Of a stretch of 35,146 nt of DNA, positions 30,864 to 35,146 are shown in pieces; position 1 is the stretch's first letter, and each line of letters opens with the position of its first letter. The stretch is taken from contig NZ_JAMPTM010000038.1 of NCBI RefSeq assembly GCF_025403375.1, positions 1 to 35,146 of the forward strand, written 5' to 3'. The notes below the pieces were generated by a model that was not told where the DNA came from, ran no database searches, and was given only the letters and a program-made list of their open reading frames with translations. The stretch is from Frankia gtarii (lineage in GTDB: Bacteria; Actinomycetota; Actinomycetes; Frankiales; Frankiaceae). The translations under genes were made by a program, and so were the position numbers.

Positions 30864-32235
30864 GTGAGGTACCGGGCTCGGAGTCGATCTCGGGACCACC
30901 TTCACCGCGGTGGCCATCGGCCATCCCGTCACCACCGGGTCCGGCCGGTGGGGCCACACCGAGATGGTGAACCTGGGCAACCGCGGCGTCGCCACGCCCG
31001 CCGTGGTCTACGCCGGCCCGGACGGCCGCCTGCTGACCGGGGAGGCAGCCGTGCGCCGGGCGGCGCTGGCACCCGGCCACGCGGCCCTGGGATACAAACG
31101 CCGGCTCGGCGACCCCACTCCCCTGGTGCTGGGTAATGTCCCGTTCTCCCCGGCGGCGCTGCTGGCCGCCTCGCTCGGCGACGCCGTGCGCACGGCCACC
31201 GACCTGCGGGGGGCACCGCCGGAGACCATCGTGCTCAGCCGACCGGCCGTATGGGGCCCTTACCGGATGAAACAGTTCGACGAGGTGCCACGGCTGGCGG
31301 GGATCGGCGAGGTGCGGATGGTGACCGAGCCGGTGGCCGCCGCGACCCACTACTGCGCCGTCGGCCAGCTCCCGCCGGGCGCGCTCATCGCCGTCTACGA
31401 CCTGGGTGGGGGAACGTTCGACACGGCCGTCCTACGCTCGCAGGCGGGCGAGATGGAGATCCTGGGCCTGCCCGAGGGGGTGGAGTGGCTCGGCGGCGTC
31501 GACTTCGACGAGGCCGTCCTGCACCACGTCGACCGAGAACTGGGCGGTGCCGTCAGCGACATCGATCCGCAGGACCACGCCGGCGCCGTCGCGTTGGCGC
31601 GCCTGCGCCAGGAGTGCGTGCTCGCCAAGGAGGCGCTTTCCTTCGACGAGGAGACCGTGATCCCGGTGATCCTGCCGACGGTCCGCGGCGAGGTCCGGCT
31701 CACCCGCGCACGGTTCGAGGACATGATCCGGCCAGCGCTCAACTCCACCCTGGACGCGCTTCACCGCACCCTGAGCTCCGCCGGGGTCGAGCCGGCGGAG
31801 CTGGCGGCGGTCCTGCTGGCCGGAGGTTCCTCCCGCATCCCCGCGGTGGCCCGCACGGTCGAGTCGGCCATGGGATGCCCGACCGTGGTCAACGCGCACC
31901 CCAAGCACCTGGTGGCGCTCGGCGCGGCCCGCATCGCCGCCCAGCTGCTCGAACCAACCGCGGTCCCGGCACGCCGAAGGGCCGTCTCGCCGGCCGATCC
32001 CCACCACGCCACCGCACCTCCAGCCACACCACCAGCCGCACCACCGAGCGCACCCCACCGCGCCGCCGCCGCGCCGCCAGTCGCGGCACCGCCCGCGCAC
32101 CACCGCGCCGCCGCCGCGGCACCAGCGGCGGACACCCCGGCCCCGCCTCGCGTTCGCCGACGCCTCGCGGTGATCGCGGCCCTGGCCGTCACCGTCCTGC
32201 TGCTGGCGGCACTCGTCGCCGCGCTGTCCGGCTAG
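30864..32235 (+). CDS. Membrane-anchored Hsp70-like ATPase with apparent N-terminal frameshift
   Basis: From 30910 the frame encodes a DnaK-type nucleotide-binding domain: VNLGNRGVATPAVVYAG, LIAVYDLGGGTFDTAVLRSQ (phosphate 2 loop) and VLLAGGSSRIPAVARTVESA (adenosine loop). There is no substrate-binding domain; instead a Pro/Ala/His-rich linker leads to one membrane helix (LAVIAALAVTVLLLAALVAA). The essential first loop LGVDLGTTFTAVAIG is also present but has no start codon in its frame. GTG 30864, with GGGAG 8 nt upstream, gives MRYR in another frame. Dropping one G from the GGG at 30874-30876 joins them as MRYRLGVDLGTTFTAV. It is followed after 7 nt by a histidine kinase gene, so the two are likely co-transcribed. 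Confidence 0.8.
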
Positions 32236-32242
32236 GCGCGCC

Positions 32243-33349
32243 GTGGTGGTGACACCTTCCGCCGCGCCGGGGCCGCCCGACCCCGGCGCCTCGCTCGCGC
32301 CCGGCGTGCTGCGGCTGGCCGCCGAACTGCCCTCCACCGGACCCCGCGGCGGCGACCTCACCCCGGTGGCGGCATGGATCGGCGCACAGGTCGGAGCGGG
32401 ACTCGTCGTCCTTCGGGTGCTGGACCCGGAGGGTCCGTGCGACCACCGGTGGTCGGCGCCGCACCGGTCCGACATCCCCGCGGCCGCGACCGTCACCTCG
32501 GCGCACCCGATCCGCCATCACGGGGTCGACGTTGCCATGCTGCTCGTGACCCTGGACATGCCCCAAACCCCGGACACACCCCAAACCCCGGACACGCACC
32601 GGCGCCTGGACACACATCGGCGCCTGGACGAGGTCGCGGCCGTGCTCGGCGTCGTCGTCGCGGGCGCGGTGGCGCACACCGGGACGCGCGCGGCCCGCCG
32701 GTGGGGTCACGACGTACTCGCGTGGATCGCCGACGCCCGCCATCGGGCGGCATCCCGGATGGAGAGCGAACGACACGCCCTCGAACGAGATCTGCACGAC
32801 GGCGCACAGCTACATCTGGTCTCGCTGCAACTGGCCGCCGCCGTCGTCGAGCACCGGCTGGCCACCGGGACCGCGGACGAGGCGACACTCGCCACGGCGG
32901 TGACCGATCTCGGCGCCCGGCTCGACCGTACCCATCAGCTGCTGGTCGACAGCGCGGCGGGGATCACGCCCGTGCCGCTGCAGGCCGCCGGCCTCGGCCC
33001 GGCACTGGCGCTGAGCTTTCGCGAGGCACACAACGTCACGTTGGACATCGGGATCGATGTCCGCGCACGCCGCTACCCGTCGAGCGTCGAGAGCACGGTG
33101 TACTTCACCTGCCTGGAGGCTGTGAACAACGCGCACAAACATGCGCCGGGTGCCGCGGTGGTCGTCACCGTCCGCAACACGTACCAGGGGCTGTGGTTCG
33201 AGGTCGCCGACTCCGGACCGGGCCTGGCCGACGCCGGCAGCGCCGGCCTGGCCCAGCTGCGGGCCCGGCTCGCCGCGGTGGGCGGTGCCCTGCACGTCGC
33301 CTCGACTCCCGGGGCTGGCACCAGGGTCACCGGCACCGTGCCCATCTGA
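32243..33349 (+). CDS. HisKA_3-type sensor histidine kinase
   Basis: A 368-residue cytoplasmic kinase. The N-terminal part has no membrane helix and resembles a degenerate GAF-type sensor. It includes a short duplicated PQTPDT and THRRLD region encoded by imperfect DNA repeats near 32565-32630. The phosphoacceptor helix is ERHALERDLHDGAQLHLVSL, with His in the DLHDGA motif. The ATPase domain has an N box CLEAVNNAHKHAPGAAVVV and a G box VADSGPGLADAGSAGLAQLR. Such kinases pair with NarL-type regulators; the one at 34462-35124 is a candidate. It follows the Hsp70-like gene by 7 nt, suggesting the chaperone-like protein is part of the same signalling unit. Confidence 0.87.
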   Translation: MVVTPSAAPGPPDPGASLAPGVLRLAAELPSTGPRGGDLTPVAAWIGAQVGAGLVVLRVLDPEGPCDHRWSAPHRSDIPAAATVTSAHPIRHHGVDVAMLLVTLDMPQTPDTPQTPDTHRRLDTHRRLDEVAAVLGVVVAGAVAHTGTRAARRWGHDVLAWIADARHRAASRMESERHALERDLHDGAQLHLVSLQLAAAVVEHRLATGTADEATLATAVTDLGARLDRTHQLLVDSAAGITPVPLQAAGLGPALALSFREAHNVTLDIGIDVRARRYPSSVESTVYFTCLEAVNNAHKHAPGAAVVVTVRNTYQGLWFEVADSGPGLADAGSAGLAQLRARLAAVGGALHVASTPGAGTRVTGTVPI

Positions 33350-33373
33350 CGCCACTCGGCGGGCCGCCCAGAA

Positions 33374-34459
33374 CTACGGGGAAGGCGGGGTGGTGCACGG
33401 GGGACCGGGATCGTCGTCGCCGCCGAGCCGCTGCGGCAGCCAGACGTCGACCAGCGCCGCGCCGGTCGGGGACGCGTGGCAGCGCAGCCCCCCGCCGAGC
33501 GCGGCCAGCAGCCGGGCGTCGTCGGCGAGCGCGGCCCGCAGCCGCTGCGCCGAGCCGGCCGGATCGCCGACCCGCACCGTGAGGCGGTCGGCGGCCCGGG
33601 AGAAGCGGACCGACAGCGGCGTGTCGGCCGTTGCGGCTACAGCCGCGAAGACCACCGCCGTCGCATGGTAGATCCCGGACTCCACCTCCCAGCCGACCCG
33701 CCGGCCGAAGTCGCCGGTGCAGCTCACCTGCCGGGGCAGACCCGCGGCCAGCTCCCGCAACGCCGCCGCCGTCCCCCGGCTGCGCAGGGTCGAGGGGTGC
33801 ACGGCCCGCACCACCGTCCGAAAATCGTCGATCAGTTCGTCTACCGCTACCCGCAGCTCCCGCAACGTGACCAGGGTCCGGCTCGGGTCGTCATGGGCCG
33901 CCGCGGCGAAGTCCCGCCAGCGGCGGGTCACCTCGACGAGCCGGCGAGTCGTGCCGGTCAGAACCCAGCCGGCCAGGCGGTGCCGCTCGACGTCGAGCAC
34001 CGCGGCGAGATCCGCCTCGACCTTCGCCGCCCGCCGCGCGAGGCCGGCCGCATGGACAGCCTGCTCCCGCTGCGAGGCGTCCGCACGGACCTCCCGCAGC
34101 AGCAGTGCAACGCAGTCGGCTGTCTGGGCCAGCAGCTCGGCCGACACCTCCTCGGCCGGGCCGTCCTCCCCGTCGGTGAGCACCAGGGCACCGACCTGCT
34201 GCCCGCCGTCTCGGACCGCGGCGACCGCCCGCACACCCGCCCGCGCACCCGGCCGCACCGGCCCGGCGTCCGCACCGCCCTCGGGTGCGAACACCGGGGC
34301 GGCGGGCAGCGGATCCTCCGGCAGCCAGAGGTTCGCCTGGCCGGTGCCGGCGGCCAGGACCAGGTTGCGCAGTAGCGGCGCGACCCGCTGCCCCAGCGAG
34401 GCGCCCGCGGGCAAAGCGGCGACGTCCTCGGCGAGGACGACCCACGCCGGTCGCGTCAC
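33374..34459 (-). CDS. Degenerate histidine-kinase-like signalling protein
   Basis: The 361-residue product has a GAF-like N-terminal domain (LLRNLVLAAGTGQANLWLPE, AGVRAVAAVRDGGQQVGALV), a coiled helix (LARRAAKVEADLAAVLDVER) and an ATPase-like C-terminus. Where a HisKA_3 protein has the DLHDGA phosphoacceptor, it reads HRLAGWVLTGTTRRLVEVTR. The N box lacks its asparagine (ESGIYHATAVVFAAVAATAD), and the G box is reduced to VRVGDPAGSAQRL and LLAALGGGLRCHASP. It is therefore probably not an active kinase but an accessory sensor for the regulator encoded 2 nt upstream. The GTG start at 34459 is set by that tight coupling. Confidence 0.7.
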   Translation of the reverse strand: MTRPAWVVLAEDVAALPAGASLGQRVAPLLRNLVLAAGTGQANLWLPEDPLPAAPVFAPEGGADAGPVRPGARAGVRAVAAVRDGGQQVGALVLTDGEDGPAEEVSAELLAQTADCVALLLREVRADASQREQAVHAAGLARRAAKVEADLAAVLDVERHRLAGWVLTGTTRRLVEVTRRWRDFAAAAHDDPSRTLVTLRELRVAVDELIDDFRTVVRAVHPSTLRSRGTAAALRELAAGLPRQVSCTGDFGRRVGWEVESGIYHATAVVFAAVAATADTPLSVRFSRAADRLTVRVGDPAGSAQRLRAALADDARLLAALGGGLRCHASPTGAALVDVWLPQRLGGDDDPGPPCTTPPSP

Positions 34460-34461
34460 CC

Positions 34462-35124
34462 TCAGTCCCCCGATACCCGGGCGTCCAGGTAGCGCAGTAC
34501 CGCCAGCACCCGCCGGTGATGCGCCGTCGAGTCGGCGGGCAGGTCCAGCTTGGTGAAGATGCTGGCAATGTTCTTCTCCACCGACTTCGCCGACAGGAAC
34601 AGGGCGGCGGCGATGCCGTTGTTCGAGCGGCCCTCCGCCATCAGCCGCAACACGTCGGACTCCCGTGGGCTGAGCGTCGCCAGCGGCCCGCTGGGACCGG
34701 CGGGGCGGTCGACGAGACGCCGCGCCAACACCGGTTCGATGACGATCTCCCCGGCGTCGATGCGGGCCAGGGTGTCGGTGAGCACCTGCACCCCGGCGAT
34801 CCGCTCCTTGAGCCGGTAGCCGATCCGCTCGGTGCCGATCTCCAGGAAACGCATGAGGTACAGCGTCTCGGCGTAGTGCGACAGCAGGAGCAACCCGATG
34901 TGCGGATGACGGGCCCGCACCCGCGCCGCCGTCGTGAGGCCGCCCTCCGCGCCCGGCGGCATGCGGATGTCGACGATGGCGACGTCGACCGGTTCGGCGG
35001 CCAGCAGCTCCACCAGTGCGTCGCCGTCCGCGACGCAGCCGACGACCTCATATCCGGCCGTCGTGAGCAGCAGCAACAGCCCCTCCCGGAACAGGGCCGC
35101 GTCGTCGGCCAGCGCTACCCGCAC
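34462..35124 (-). CDS. NarL/LuxR-family response regulator
   Basis: A 220-residue two-domain regulator. The receiver domain (MRVALADDAALFREGLLLLL) has the acidic pair DD, the phosphoacceptor Asp in VDVAIVDIRMPP and LLLLSHYAETLYLM. The output domain has the LuxR HTH LSPRESDVLRLMAEGRSNNG and AAALFLSAKSVEKNIASIF. It belongs to the group paired with HisKA_3 kinases. The GTG at 35124 starts the receiver domain exactly. The kinase-like gene follows after 2 nt. The active kinase at 32243 is convergent to this pair, and the three probably form one signalling system with the Hsp70-like protein. Confidence 0.9.
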   Translation of the reverse strand: MRVALADDAALFREGLLLLLTTAGYEVVGCVADGDALVELLAAEPVDVAIVDIRMPPGAEGGLTTAARVRARHPHIGLLLLSHYAETLYLMRFLEIGTERIGYRLKERIAGVQVLTDTLARIDAGEIVIEPVLARRLVDRPAGPSGPLATLSPRESDVLRLMAEGRSNNGIAAALFLSAKSVEKNIASIFTKLDLPADSTAHHRRVLAVLRYLDARVSGD

Positions 35125-35146
35125 GACGCCCCTGACCCCGCCGCCC

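Overview
The window looks like the chromosome of a very GC-rich filamentous actinomycete, most likely Frankia or a close relative. This rests on strong G/C third-position bias, frequent GTG starts, a class F sortase beside a DUF4397 surface protein, a Pkn-type membrane Ser/Thr kinase, HisKA_3/NarL signalling genes and a pSAM2/pSVH1-style TraB translocase. The genus is inferred; no rRNA or marker gene is present.

Left chromosomal arm (1-15582): a GCS2-family carboxylate-amine ligase, a membrane Ser/Thr kinase, a flavin reductase-like protein, a repeat-rich DUF4397 surface protein overlapping a class F sortase gene, a SAM methyltransferase, an esterase remnant, an SGNH hydrolase, a TauD-type dioxygenase, an NAD(P)H-dependent FMN reductase, a decayed TIR/metallophosphoesterase region, a CorA-type transporter and the C-terminal part of an MFS exporter.

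Integrated element (core copies 15578-15582 and 28009-28013, unit 12,431 bp): it splits the MFS gene. Removing it and keeping one copy of the shared 5-bp core GCGTA restores an in-frame 478-residue exporter. The right end carries a large serine recombinase whose gene begins at the attachment site. The backbone has a TraB/FtsK-like translocase with a C-terminal winged helix, four overlapping small genes (three encoding membrane proteins) just upstream, an excisionase-like HTH protein and several unknown proteins. It also has striking non-coding structure: four consecutive hairpins, a 9 x 27-bp tandem repeat, 11-bp-phased TCCGGG repeats, a GGTGTGCA cluster directly after traB that is a candidate transfer locus, and a 3 x 50-bp repeat. 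I recognise no replication gene. The left end holds a visibly AT-richer four-gene cargo: a regulator with a DUF5919-like domain and an inositol-monophosphatase-family enzyme, divergent from an O-methyltransferase and a NUDIX hydrolase.

Right chromosomal arm (28014-35146): the MFS N-terminus with a TTGACA promoter and two related 17-bp operator-like sites, an AlkB-like dioxygenase, an acyl-CoA-dehydrogenase-fold flavoprotein, a membrane-anchored Hsp70-like ATPase with an apparent 1-nt frameshift at its N-terminus, a HisKA_3 histidine kinase directly downstream, and on the opposite strand a NarL-type response regulator followed by a degenerate histidine-kinase-like protein.
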